Positions 54,217-63,257 of a stretch of 64,000 bases of DNA are shown here, piece by piece. The notes under the pieces are model-generated. The model did no database searches, was not told where the DNA came from, and saw only the letters and a program-made list of their open reading frames with translations. Both the position numbers and the translations under genes were made by a program. The number at the start of each line of letters is the position of its first letter. The first letter of the stretch is position 1. Origin of the DNA: Massilia sp. 9096 (GTDB lineage Bacteria > Pseudomonadota > Gammaproteobacteria > Burkholderiales > Burkholderiaceae_D); contig NZ_JQNN01000001.1 of NCBI RefSeq assembly GCF_000745265.1, forward strand, positions 992,001 to 1,056,000, read 5' to 3'.

Positions 54217-56516
54217 TGCAGACGGCGATCGACAAGCTGCGCGAACTGCGCGCGCTGCACGAAGACGGCCTGTTGAGCCGTGCGGAGTTCGATACCCGCA
54301 AGAACGCGATCCTAGACGCGGCCTATGCACTGCCGGCCGGTTCCCAAGCTGACGCCCGCGCCGACGCGCCGGCCGAGCGCGCCGGCACCGAGATCGGCCT
54401 GATGGCGGGCCAGGAGGTCGGCCCGTTCGAGCGGCGCTACCGGCTCGAGCGCCTGATCGCCTGCGGCGGCATGGGCCAGGTGTGGCAGGCGACCGATCTG
54501 GCCACCCAGGCCGAGATCGGACACAGCGGCAAGGTGGCGCTGAAGATCCTGCCGCCGCAACTGACCGAGAACGGCGCCAACGCGCGCCTGCTGATCGAGG
54601 AAGCGGCGCGCGCGCGCCAGCTGGCGCACGAACACATCGTGCGCGTGTACGACTGGGCCCAGGACCCGGCCACCAGCAGCTACTTCATCATCATGGAATG
54701 CCTGGACGGCGAAGACCTCGACAGCCTGCTCGCGCGCGAGGGACCGCTGCCGCTGGCGCGCGCGCTCGACTTGCTCGGCCCGGTCGCCGATGCGCTCGAC
54801 CATGCCTGGGACAAGCATCGGCTGGTACACCGCGACATCAAGCCGGCCAACGTCTTCCTCACCAGCCAGGGCGAGGTCAAGCTGCTCGACTTCGGCATCG
54901 CCGCGCGCGCGCGCGCGGGCGCGTCCGGGTTCTCGTCCGTACACGGGAGCGCCGGCGCGGGCGTGGAAGCGCCGGCCAGCTCGGGCACGGCGGGCTACCG
55001 CGCGCCCGAGACGCTGGGGGCGCTGGCGCCGGCCGCGCCCGAGCGCGCGCTGGACGTGCACGCGGTTGCGGCGATGCTCTACCGGATGATCGAAGGCCGC
55101 CTGCCGTTCGCGCGCGCGCGCGCGGCCGATGCGCTGGCCGCGCGCCCGGCCGCGCTGAGCGACGGCCAGTGGCGCGCGTTGCAAAGCGGATTCGCGTTCG
55201 ATGCGGCGGCGCGGCCGGCCAGCGTGCGCGCACTGCTGGACGCCCTGGCCGCGCCGGCACCAGGCCTGGACGGCGCCGGCGCCGCTGCCGGGGTCGCCGC
55301 CGCCGCGGCTGCGCTCGCGCACCCCGCGCCGGAGCCCGAGGCGGCGCGCCGCAAGGCCCAGATCCAGGCCGCAGCAGCCGCTGCCGCAGTTGCCGCCACC
55401 GCGGCCGCCAAGGCGGCGCTGGAGCGCCAGCGCCGTGAGCAGGAAAAGCTGGCGCGCCTGGCCGCCGAGGAATCGCGCCGCGTGCGCAAGGAGGAATTGC
55501 GGCGCCAGCTGCAGGCGCGCCGCGCGGCCGACGCGGAACAGGCGCGCCTGGAACGCGAGCAGGCCGAGCGCAAGCTGGACCAGGCCAGGGCCGCCGCGGC
55601 CCAGCTGGCCGAGCAGAAGCGCGCGCGCATGCAAGCCGCCGCGCGCAGCCAGGCCGAGCTGGCGGCCCAGATGCCGACGCCCACCAGTCCGGTGGCCGAC
55701 CTGGAAGGCGTGCTGCGCGACCGCTTCCTTGAAGGCGACGAGCGTGGGCCGGAACTGGTGCTGCTGCCGACCGGCCGCTTCCAGATGGGTTCCCCCGAGC
55801 ACGAGCGCAAGATCGCGATGGCGGCCGGTTCGCAGCCGTCCTGGCTGGCGCGCGAGCAGCCGCAGCACTGGGTCGGCATCGAGCGGCCGATCGCGATGGG
55901 ACGCTATCCGGTCACGGTCGGGGAGTGGCGCGCTTTCGTGCGCGCGACCGGCTGGCGCCCGAGCGGCGACGTCGACTGGGAAGCCCCCGGCTTTGGCCAG
56001 GGCGAGCGCCATCCGGTGGTCGGCGTGAACTGGTTCGATGCCCTGCATTACGTGCGCTGGCTGAGCGAGATGACCGGCCGCAGCTACCGGCTGCCGAGCG
56101 AAGCCGAGTGGGAATACGCCTGCCGCGCCGGCACGAAAACCGCGTTTTCCTTCGGCGACACGATCTCCACCGACCAGGCCAACTACGACGGCAACTTCAC
56201 CTACAACGGCGGCGCGCGCGGCGAGTACCGGCGCGGCACCACGCCGGTCGGCCTGTTTCCGGCCAATCCCTGGGGACTGTACGACATGCACGGCAACGTC
56301 TGGGAGTGGGTGCAGGACGTCGTGCACGAAAACTACGTGGGCGCGCCGCCGGACGGCAGCGCCTGGGAAGAGGGCGGCGACGGTGCACGCCGCATCCTGC
56401 GCGGCGGCTCCTGGCTGTATAACCCGCGCTACCTGCGCTCGGCGCTGCGCAACGGGTTCTCGAGCGCGCTGTCGAACGACATCGTCGGCTTGCGCGTGGT
56501 GCGCGAGCTGATGTAG
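54213..56516 (+). CDS. Ser/Thr protein kinase fused to a SUMF1/FGE-like domain
   Basis: A 767-residue protein. A SHOCT-like N-terminus (IDKLRELRALHEDGLLSRAE) is followed by a Hanks-type kinase (about 74-345) with GGMGQV, Lys111 (VALKIL), HRDIKPAN with Asp208, and DFG at Asp226; the kinase should be active. An Ala-rich segment and a charged coiled coil (about 378-485) lead to a SUMF1-type domain (about 510-767: LPTGRFQMGS, LPSEAEWEYACRAGT, GNVWEWVQD, LRGGSW). The paired cysteines of true formylglycine-generating enzymes are absent (SWLYNPRYL), so this part probably binds rather than oxidises. No transmembrane helix was seen. Confidence 0.9.
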   Translation: MMQTAIDKLRELRALHEDGLLSRAEFDTRKNAILDAAYALPAGSQADARADAPAERAGTEIGLMAGQEVGPFERRYRLERLIACGGMGQVWQATDLATQAEIGHSGKVALKILPPQLTENGANARLLIEEAARARQLAHEHIVRVYDWAQDPATSSYFIIMECLDGEDLDSLLAREGPLPLARALDLLGPVADALDHAWDKHRLVHRDIKPANVFLTSQGEVKLLDFGIAARARAGASGFSSVHGSAGAGVEAPASSGTAGYRAPETLGALAPAAPERALDVHAVAAMLYRMIEGRLPFARARAADALAARPAALSDGQWRALQSGFAFDAAARPASVRALLDALAAPAPGLDGAGAAAGVAAAAAALAHPAPEPEAARRKAQIQAAAAAAAVAATAAAKAALERQRREQEKLARLAAEESRRVRKEELRRQLQARRAADAEQARLEREQAERKLDQARAAAAQLAEQKRARMQAAARSQAELAAQMPTPTSPVADLEGVLRDRFLEGDERGPELVLLPTGRFQMGSPEHERKIAMAAGSQPSWLAREQPQHWVGIERPIAMGRYPVTVGEWRAFVRATGWRPSGDVDWEAPGFGQGERHPVVGVNWFDALHYVRWLSEMTGRSYRLPSEAEWEYACRAGTKTAFSFGDTISTDQANYDGNFTYNGGARGEYRRGTTPVGLFPANPWGLYDMHGNVWEWVQDVVHENYVGAPPDGSAWEEGGDGARRILRGGSWLYNPRYLRSALRNGFSSALSNDIVGLRVVRELM

Positions 56517-56541
56517 CGCGCCGGGTCCAAGCGTACGGGGG

Positions 56542-58131
56542 TCAGGCGCCCAGGGCCAGGCGCGCCCCGGCCTGCCTGGGGCGGGCGCCATCGTCGGTGC
56601 GGAAGGTGCCGACCAGCGCCGCCAATGCCTGCGCCTGGTCCTGCAGCGAGCCCGCCGCGGCCGCGGCTTGCTCGACCAGGGCAGCGTTCTGCTGGGTCAC
56701 CTGGTCCATCTGCACGACGGCCTGGTTGATTTGCTGCAGGCCGGCGCTCTGTTCCTCGCTGGCGTTCACGATTCCGCCCATGATGCCGGTCACGCGTTCC
56801 ACGCTGGTCACGATCTCGTCCATCGTCGCGCCGGCGCGTTCGACCAGGGCGTTGCCGGCGTCGACGTTGCCGACCGAGGCCGTGATCAGTTCCTTGATTT
56901 CCTTGGCGGCCGCCGCCGAGCGCTGCGCCAGGCTGCGCACCTCGCTGGCCACGACGGCGAAGCCACGCCCCTGTTCGCCGGCGCGCGCCGCTTCCACCGC
57001 CGCGTTCAGCGCGAGGATGTTGGTCTGGAAGGCGATGCCGTCGATGACGCCGATGATGTCGACGATGCGGCGCGAGGAGTCGTTGATCCGGCCCATGGTC
57101 TGCACCACGTCGGCGACGATCAGGCCGCCGCGCTGGGCGACCGCGGCGGTGTCGAGCACGAACTGGTTGGCCTGGCGCGCATTGTCGGCGTTGTTCTTGA
57201 CGGTGGCGGTCAGCTCTTCCAGCGAGGACGCGGTCTCTTCCAGGCTGCCGGCCTGCTCTTCGGTGCGGCTCGAGAGGTGCAGGTTGCCGGCGGCGATCTC
57301 GCTGCTGGCGCTGGCGATCGAAGCGCTGCTGTCGCGCACGCTCAGCACGGTGCCGGACAGTTGGCGCTGCATGGCCGCCAGGCCTTCCATCAGCTTGCCC
57401 ATCTCGTCGTTGCGCTCGGCCGCGATCGGAGTGGCCAGGTCGCCGCGCGCCATCGCTTCGAAGCAGCGCAGCGCCTGGTTGAGCGGGCCCATGATGGCGC
57501 GCATCAGCGCGACCGAGGCGGCCGCGATCAGCAAGGCGCCGATCACGATCCCGCCAATGCTGGCGTGCAGCACGTTGTCGCCCAGTCGCTCGGCATCGGC
57601 AAACTGGTCGCTCGCTTGCCTGACCTGGTATTTGTCGAGCGCGATCGAGGCCTCGTTGAAGGCGCCGTAACTGGTGGTCAGCTTCTTCATCGCCAGCAGG
57701 TCGAGCGCGGCGGCGTCATGCTGGCGCACCGCGTTCGCCACCGCGCGCAGATCCTGGATGTAAGCTTCGCGCTTGGCGCCGGCCGCCTGGGCCAGGCTGT
57801 CCTCGACCGCATCGCGCGGCAGGGCGAGATAGGCTTGCCACGCCTTGCCGGAGTCGGCCAGGAAGCCTTCGGCCCTGCTGATGGTCTTGTCGACGTCGGG
57901 CGCATCGGGATGAAGGGTCGCGCGGTCATAGGTAAAGCGCGCGCGGCTAAGGAAATTCTTGGCGGCGTCGATGTCCTGGCTGCCGGTCAGCTGGTTCGCA
58001 TACATGTCTTTCAGCGAACCCAGCATGGTGCGGGTCGAGTAGATGCCGGTCAGGCCGAACAGGAGGATGATCAGGCCGAGCAGGCCCATGGTCGACAGCA
58101 CTCGGGTACGAAGCGTGATGGAACTGAGCAT
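56542..58131 (-). CDS. Methyl-accepting chemotaxis protein
   Basis: A 529-residue Tar-like chemoreceptor with a membrane helix (GLLGLIILLFGLTGI), a periplasmic four-helix-bundle domain, a second helix (about 185-208), a HAMP domain and the cytoplasmic hairpin with the conserved tip ([20 protein letters not shown]). The ATG at 58131 matches the paralogue's start; the frame extends to 58197. No terminal CheR-binding pentapeptide was recognised. A close paralogue lies directly upstream. Confidence 0.93.
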   Translation of the reverse strand: MLSSITLRTRVLSTMGLLGLIILLFGLTGIYSTRTMLGSLKDMYANQLTGSQDIDAAKNFLSRARFTYDRATLHPDAPDVDKTISRAEGFLADSGKAWQAYLALPRDAVEDSLAQAAGAKREAYIQDLRAVANAVRQHDAAALDLLAMKKLTTSYGAFNEASIALDKYQVRQASDQFADAERLGDNVLHASIGGIVIGALLIAAASVALMRAIMGPLNQALRCFEAMARGDLATPIAAERNDEMGKLMEGLAAMQRQLSGTVLSVRDSSASIASASSEIAAGNLHLSSRTEEQAGSLEETASSLEELTATVKNNADNARQANQFVLDTAAVAQRGGLIVADVVQTMGRINDSSRRIVDIIGVIDGIAFQTNILALNAAVEAARAGEQGRGFAVVASEVRSLAQRSAAAAKEIKELITASVGNVDAGNALVERAGATMDEIVTSVERVTGIMGGIVNASEEQSAGLQQINQAVVQMDQVTQQNAALVEQAAAAAGSLQDQAQALAALVGTFRTDDGARPRQAGARLALGA

Positions 58132-58283
58132 AGTTAGGCATTGAGCAAAGGGATGAGACTCAAGCCTATCTGCAAAATATGATGCCCTGTATGACAAAGT
58201 ATTTATTTAAGGAAATATTGAACATTTAGTTGTTTTACGGCGACGGTTTCCGCATGCGAACGCAGGCGCCGGCGCCGTAAACG

Positions 58284-58322
58284 AAAAAGGCCGCCGGGCG
58301 CGCCTTTGCGCGGCCGGCGGCC
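58284..58322 (-). terminator. Rho-independent terminator between the two chemoreceptor genes
   Basis: On the minus strand GGCCGCCGG and CCGGCGGCC pair across a 16-base loop, followed by TTTTT. It ends transcription of the upstream chemoreceptor gene (58335-59930), so the second receptor gene has its own promoter. Confidence 0.88.
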
Positions 58323-58334
58323 AGCTCACATGCT

Positions 58335-59930
58335 TCAGGCAGTCAGGGCGAGCCGCTTGGCGTGATTGCCCGGCAGGGCATCGGCCGCGTCGATGCGGAA
58401 GCTGCCCACCAGATGCGCCAGCGCGTGCGCCTGGTCCTGCAGCGAGTCGGCGGCGGCCGCGGCTTCCTCGACCAGGGCGGCGTTCTGCTGGGTCACCTGG
58501 TCCATCTGCACGATCGCGCCGTTGATCTGCTGGATACCGGCGCTCTGTTCCTCGCTGGCGGACATGATCTCGGCCATGATGTCGGTCACGCGTGCGACGC
58601 TGGTCACGACTTCGCCCATGGTGGCGCCGGCGCGTTCGACCAGGGCGTTGCCGGCGTCGACGTTGCTGACCGAGGCGGTGATCAGTTCCTTGATTTCCTT
58701 GGCGGCGGCGGCCGAGCGGTGCGCCAGGTTGCGCACCTCGCCGGCCACGACCGCGAACCCGCGGCCCTGTTCGCCGGCGCGCGCGGCTTCGACGGCCGCG
58801 TTCAGCGCCAGGATGTTGGTCTGGAAGGCGATGCCGTCGATGACCGAAATGATGTCGACGATCCGTTTCGAGGAGTCGTGGATGCTGCCCATGGTCTGCA
58901 CCACGTCGGCGACGATCTGGCCGCCGCGCGCGGCCACTTCCGACGCGCCGATGGCCAGCTGGTTGGCCTGGCGCGCGTTGTCGGCGTTGTTCTTGACGGT
59001 GGCGGTGAGCTCTTCCAGCGAAGACGCGGTCTCTTCGATGCTGCTGGCCTGCTCTTCGGTGCGGCTCGACAGGTTCAGGTTGCCGGCGGCGATCTCGCCG
59101 GTGGCGGTGGCGATCGAGGTGCTGCTGTCACGCACGCTCTTGACGGTGCCGGCGAGCTGGCGCTGCATGTCGGCCAGGCCCTGCATCAGCTTGCCCATCT
59201 CGTCGTTGCTGTCGACCGCGATCGGGGTGGACAGGTCGCCGCGCGCCATCGCCTCGAAGCAGCGCAGCGCGCTGTCCAGCGGACGCATGATGGCGCGCAT
59301 CAGCGACAGCGACGACACCACGATCAGCAGCCCGCCCAGCACGATGCCGGCGACGGCGCCGTTCTGCACGCGGTCGCCGAGGCGCTTGGCGTCCTCGTAG
59401 TGTTCGCGCGCCTGCTTGACCTGGAAGTCGTCGAGCTTGATGGCGGCGTCGTTGTAGGCGCCGTAGGCCGCGGTCAGGGTCTTCATCGCCAGCTTGTCGA
59501 GCGCTTCGGCGTCGTGGGCGTGGACCGCGCGGCCGACGGCCAGCATGCCGTTGTCGATGTAGGCCTGGCGGGTGTCGCCGGCGGCCTTGGCCAGCACGGC
59601 CTCTTCGCCGTCCTGCGGCAGCGCCATGTACTTCTGCCAGGCCTTGTTCGAATCGGCGATGAAGCCGTCGGCCTTGGCCAGGGTCTTGTCGACGTCGGCG
59701 GCGTCCGGATGGAGGAAGACCTTGTCAAGGTTGAAGCGGGCGCGGCTCAGGAAGTTCTTGGAATCGTTGACGGCCTGGGTCGAAGCCAGCTGGTTGGAGT
59801 ACAGGTCTTCGATCGAGGCGGACATCGAGCGCATCGACTTGATGCCGGCCAGGCCGAACACCAGGATGATGACGCCGAGCAGGCCCATGGTCGATAGAAG
59901 ACGGGTACGGAGCGTGAGTTTGCTGAACAT
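58335..59930 (-). CDS. Methyl-accepting chemotaxis protein, paralogue
   Basis: A 531-residue receptor with the same layout as its downstream neighbour and near-identical signalling tip; the periplasmic parts differ more, as expected if ligands differ. The ATG at 59930 begins [16 protein letters not shown]; the open frame continues to 59984. A good promoter (TTGCCG, 17 bases, TATAGT) lies about 95 bases upstream. Confidence 0.93.
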   Translation of the reverse strand: MFSKLTLRTRLLSTMGLLGVIILVFGLAGIKSMRSMSASIEDLYSNQLASTQAVNDSKNFLSRARFNLDKVFLHPDAADVDKTLAKADGFIADSNKAWQKYMALPQDGEEAVLAKAAGDTRQAYIDNGMLAVGRAVHAHDAEALDKLAMKTLTAAYGAYNDAAIKLDDFQVKQAREHYEDAKRLGDRVQNGAVAGIVLGGLLIVVSSLSLMRAIMRPLDSALRCFEAMARGDLSTPIAVDSNDEMGKLMQGLADMQRQLAGTVKSVRDSSTSIATATGEIAAGNLNLSSRTEEQASSIEETASSLEELTATVKNNADNARQANQLAIGASEVAARGGQIVADVVQTMGSIHDSSKRIVDIISVIDGIAFQTNILALNAAVEAARAGEQGRGFAVVAGEVRNLAHRSAAAAKEIKELITASVSNVDAGNALVERAGATMGEVVTSVARVTDIMAEIMSASEEQSAGIQQINGAIVQMDQVTQQNAALVEEAAAAADSLQDQAHALAHLVGSFRIDAADALPGNHAKRLALTA

Positions 59931-60023
59931 GAAAGTGAACCGGAAAGAGCCGCACGGCGGCGTAGGTGGATCGAGTACTTGCAAGCGAGCGTGACGTCAG
60001 GCGCCAACGGATTCGAATGTAGG

Positions 60024-60052
60024 ACTATACCGACAAAATTTCCGAACGGCAA
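60024..60052 (-). promoter_or_regulatory. Sigma-70-like promoter of the chemoreceptor gene
   Basis: On the minus strand TTGCCG (60052-60047) and TATAGT (60029-60024) are separated by 17 bases. Transcription would start near 60017. The 320-bp gap 59931-60250 holds this promoter and the leader of the small membrane protein on the other strand; nothing else was recognised in it. Confidence 0.6.
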
Positions 60053-60250
60053 TCATTGTGCCAGTAATTGTGTCTTTTGACGGACAAGTCAGGCTGTTGG
60101 CGCATCGATCCGCCATGATCGTATTCACGTCTTGGCACCGCAGGCGTGGCGCCCTGATTGGCGCTCTGCCGACGCCGCAGCGTAGTCAATCTTGAAATGG
60201 CGGCATGCCAGCCGCAGCTAGCGCCATGCGTTCCATCCACGGAGGCCATC

Positions 60251-60355
60251 ATGCGCATTTCGAAAGACATCCAGATTCCGCTGATCGTGTTTTCCCTGCA
60301 GGCCGTGCTGTTGATCGGCACGGCGCTGGTGTTCATCGTGCTGATCCCGCGCTGA
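60251..60355 (+). CDS. 34-residue single-pass membrane microprotein
   Basis: A very short gene with a textbook ribosome site: GGAGG ends five bases before the ATG. The product begins MRISKDIQIPL and continues with one membrane helix (IVFSLQAVLLIGTALVFIVL), ending IPR. Codon use fits the genome. Such microproteins often tune a membrane enzyme or transporter. It is divergent from the chemoreceptor and convergent with the FHA gene; its partner is unknown. Confidence 0.6.
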   Translation: MRISKDIQIPLIVFSLQAVLLIGTALVFIVLIPR

Positions 60356-60382
60356 CGCGGCCCGGGGGCATCGGGCGCGGGC

Positions 60383-62056
60383 TCAGGCGCCCAGCAGCGC
60401 CGGCGGCGGGGCACGGCGGCGTTCGCTGCGCTCGTCCGCGTGCCTGCGCGCGACCCAGTCTTCCGGGCGCGGTCCCCCGGCGAAGCGCACGCGTCCGTGC
60501 ACGCCGGCGAGGCGCTCGAGCAGCGTCGATGGCGCCAGCGCGGTCTCGACGCCGGTGGCCGGGTCGAGGTGCCAGAAGCCGCCGTCGCGGTGGAACAGCA
60601 GCGGCAGGGCGGCCGCGCGCGGCAGCGCGTGCGCGCCCAGGGGCAGGGTTGGCCGGCATCCGGGCGCCAGCAGCATGAAGGCTTCGGCCGCGCCGCCGGC
60701 GTCGACCCGATGCAGCACCACGCCGTGCGGCAGAAGCGCCGTGACGACCAGCGTCGCCACACCCTTGATGCTGGCGGTGAATTCGATGCGCATTCCGAGG
60801 CGCAGCGGCACCGGCATGCCCTTGCCCGGCCATACGCCGTCGAGCAGGATGCCATAGCGCGACACGTCCTCGATCTCGAAGCCGTTGCCGCCACGCCGGA
60901 TGAGCGCGTGGCGCGCGGAGATGCGCCGCGTCAGGCCGTCGAGCGCGGGGCCATGTTCGTCGTAGTGCTGCAGCAGCAGGTCGGCCTCGGCGCCGGCTTC
61001 GTACCGGCCGAGCACGCATTCGTCGAGCGCGAACAGGCGCAGGTGGCGCTGGGCGCCGGCGTCCGGTTCGGCCAGCACCAGGCAGGCGCTGTCGGTGCTG
61101 AACGGATGGGCGGGCGCGCGCGTGCCGCGCATGCCGGGGCGCGCGGGCAGCGCATCGCGCGCCGGGCTGCGCGCGGGCGCATGTGCGAGCTTGCGTGCCG
61201 GGTTGCGCGATTCGTCGATCTCGATCAGGTCCTCGTCCCAGGCGATGGTCGGCAGCGCCAGGTCGATGCGGCCCGCATGGGCGGCGCAGTTGGCATGCGC
61301 GCCGCCAGGTCCGCCGGCCAGCTGGGACAGGTCGAGTTCGGCGATCGAGGCGTTGCCGGCACGGATGTCGATGTCGAGCGTGCCGCCGCCGTCCAGCCCG
61401 CGCAGGCGCGCGATCGAGGCGTCGTCGGCGCTGATGCGCACGTTCTTGTGGGTCGACAGGAAGGTCTGGTGGATTTCGCCCAGCGAGGCGTCGGGACGCG
61501 GCACCAGCAGCACCAGCGTGCAGACCCAGGTGCGCGCCGGGCCGGCTTCACCAGCGGGACGCGCGTGCAGTTCGACGTCGATGCGGTACTGGCCGTGCTC
61601 GCGTCCGCGCGAGGAAAATTCGACGAACAGCGGGCGCCATTCGCCGCGCATACTGCGCCCGAACTGCTGGCGCGCCGCGCCGCCGGCCAGCAAATCGGAT
61701 TGCAGCAGCACGGTCAGCTCGCCCACGGCATCCGGCACCAGGTCCGGCCCCACGCCACGCAGCTCGAGCTTGATGGTCTGGCGGCCGCCGGCGGCGCGCG
61801 GGTCGAACCCGCTGATATGAAGGTGCGGGTGGGGTGCGGGGGCTGCGGCGGCTTCGACGCGGCCGGCGCGCAGGCGGCCGAGCATGTCGAAGCTCGAACC
61901 CAGCGGGTCCGCCGCGCCCGTTGTACCTGTTGCGCCGGTTGCGCCGGCTGCGTCCGCGCGCGCCGCCGGCTGCGCATGGCCGTGCGCGCACACCGGCTCG
62001 CCGGGCATGACCCAGACGGTACAGTGCGGATGTTCGGGGCTGCTGCAGCGGTTCAT
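60383..62056 (-). CDS. FHA-domain protein with an N-terminal zinc-ribbon-like motif
   Basis: A 557-residue protein. A Cys/His cluster at the N-terminus (Cys4, Cys12, Cys23, His25, His27) may bind zinc. An unrecognised beta-rich region (about 78-285) precedes an FHA domain (about 341-425) with GR at 350-351 and the phosphothreonine-binding RISARH (Ser380, His383). FHA domains read phosphothreonine, so this is a probable reader for the nearby kinase. The ribosome site is weak. Downstream of the PP2C gene on the same strand (143-base gap). Confidence 0.85.
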   Translation of the reverse strand: MNRCSSPEHPHCTVWVMPGEPVCAHGHAQPAARADAAGATGATGTTGAADPLGSSFDMLGRLRAGRVEAAAAPAPHPHLHISGFDPRAAGGRQTIKLELRGVGPDLVPDAVGELTVLLQSDLLAGGAARQQFGRSMRGEWRPLFVEFSSRGREHGQYRIDVELHARPAGEAGPARTWVCTLVLLVPRPDASLGEIHQTFLSTHKNVRISADDASIARLRGLDGGGTLDIDIRAGNASIAELDLSQLAGGPGGAHANCAAHAGRIDLALPTIAWDEDLIEIDESRNPARKLAHAPARSPARDALPARPGMRGTRAPAHPFSTDSACLVLAEPDAGAQRHLRLFALDECVLGRYEAGAEADLLLQHYDEHGPALDGLTRRISARHALIRRGGNGFEIEDVSRYGILLDGVWPGKGMPVPLRLGMRIEFTASIKGVATLVVTALLPHGVVLHRVDAGGAAEAFMLLAPGCRPTLPLGAHALPRAAALPLLFHRDGGFWHLDPATGVETALAPSTLLERLAGVHGRVRFAGGPRPEDWVARRHADERSERRRAPPPALLGA

Positions 62057-62199
62057 GGTCGGAAAGTCGTCGATGGGCGCGTGGTTGGGTCGAAGCTTAC
62101 GCGATTCTAACCGGACGCGGCGCGCGCTCGTTCCTCAAATTGCAATACTCATTTCTAAAATACATTTTTGCCACGCCGGCTTGGACATCGAAGTCCATC

Positions 62200-63216
62200 T
62201 CAGGCGCCCGGCAAAGCGGTCTCGTCGTGCCCGTGCGCCGCGGGCACGCGCAACAACACGGCGCTGACGTTGTCGGGGTAGAAAAACGCCGCCGGGTGGG
62301 CGTCGTAGGCGTCCAGCAGCCGGGTCAGCATTGCCGCCGCGTCCAGCTGCGTACCGGCGCGCTCGGCCAGCAGCTGCGGCCATCGGCTGACCCAGCCGGC
62401 CGGGTCGGAGCACGACCACAGGCCGTCGGTGGCCAGCAGGTAGGACGCGCCCGGCTTGAGTGCAATGGCGCGCCGGTCGGCCAGCGCGCCGAGCCACGGC
62501 GGCAGGATCGACGCGGTCAGCTCGAACAACGGATCGTTCAGCTGCATGGTGTCGGAAAACGCGTTGCCGAGGATGAAGGCTTGCGAGACCTGGGGCCGGT
62601 GCTCGCCATGCACCTGCTGCCACCATTCGGCCTGGCCAAGCAGCCCACCCATCGCGAACGCCGTGGCCGGCACGTGGTCGACCGTCAGCGGCGCCACGCG
62701 CGCGTGCGTGATCTCGTACAGGCGCGAGTCACCGACGTGGTACAGCAGCGGCGTGCCGCCTGCCGGCAGCTCGAGCAGCGTCAGGGTGGTGCCGGGACGC
62801 GGTCCGGAAGCGCCGGCGAAGTGGCGCTGCAGGTCGGCGTGCAGGGCGTCGAGGCGGCGCGCGAGTTCGCCGGTCGAGTCGCACGGCGGCAGCGCCAGCA
62901 GGCCGGCGGCGACCGCTTCGGCGGCTTCGCGCCCATGTCCGTGGCCGCCCATCCCGTCCAGCACGGCGATGCGCGCGTGGCCTGGACGCCAGCCTTCCAG
63001 GCGCTGGCGCCGGGCCTGGGCGTCGTGCAGGCACACGGCCTCGCCGTCGACGTCGATGAGCACCACGTTGTCCTGGTTTTCCGCGCGCAGGCGCGGGCCG
63101 GCCCCCAGTCGCGAAGCGGCGGCGACGTCGAAGGCGCCGAAGCGCAGGCCGGCGCCCAGGTCGCGGGACGGGTCGAGGGACGGATCGTGAAGCTCGGAAG
63201 ACGGCGGAGTCGGCAT
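62200..63216 (-). CDS. PP2C-family Ser/Thr protein phosphatase
   Basis: A 338-residue metal-dependent phosphatase. The motifs run in order: RAENQDNVVLID, LDGMGGHGHGREA (metal-binding Asp), GTTLTLLEL, YHVGDSRLYEI, LLATDGLWSC and the final PDNVSAVLL (metal-binding Asp). It should reverse the kinase encoded at 54213-56516. No membrane segment, so cytoplasmic. It is transcribed in the same direction as an MFS gene that ends 41 bases upstream. Confidence 0.92.
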   Translation of the reverse strand: MPTPPSSELHDPSLDPSRDLGAGLRFGAFDVAAASRLGAGPRLRAENQDNVVLIDVDGEAVCLHDAQARRQRLEGWRPGHARIAVLDGMGGHGHGREAAEAVAAGLLALPPCDSTGELARRLDALHADLQRHFAGASGPRPGTTLTLLELPAGGTPLLYHVGDSRLYEITHARVAPLTVDHVPATAFAMGGLLGQAEWWQQVHGEHRPQVSQAFILGNAFSDTMQLNDPLFELTASILPPWLGALADRRAIALKPGASYLLATDGLWSCSDPAGWVSRWPQLLAERAGTQLDAAAMLTRLLDAYDAHPAAFFYPDNVSAVLLRVPAAHGHDETALPGA

Positions 63217-63257
63217 GGCGTTACTTTACCCGCAAATGACGCAATGCCAACACACGA

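Noticed and set aside
58132..58257. GCAGATAG as a FliA (sigma-28) -10 box for the second chemoreceptor
   Set aside because: It matches 6 of 8 bases of GCCGATAA but no TAAA-type -35 lies at the right distance.
62182..62197. TGGAC-ATCGAA-GTCCA inverted repeat after the PP2C gene as a terminator
   Set aside because: The stem is only 5 bp and no T-tract follows on the minus strand.
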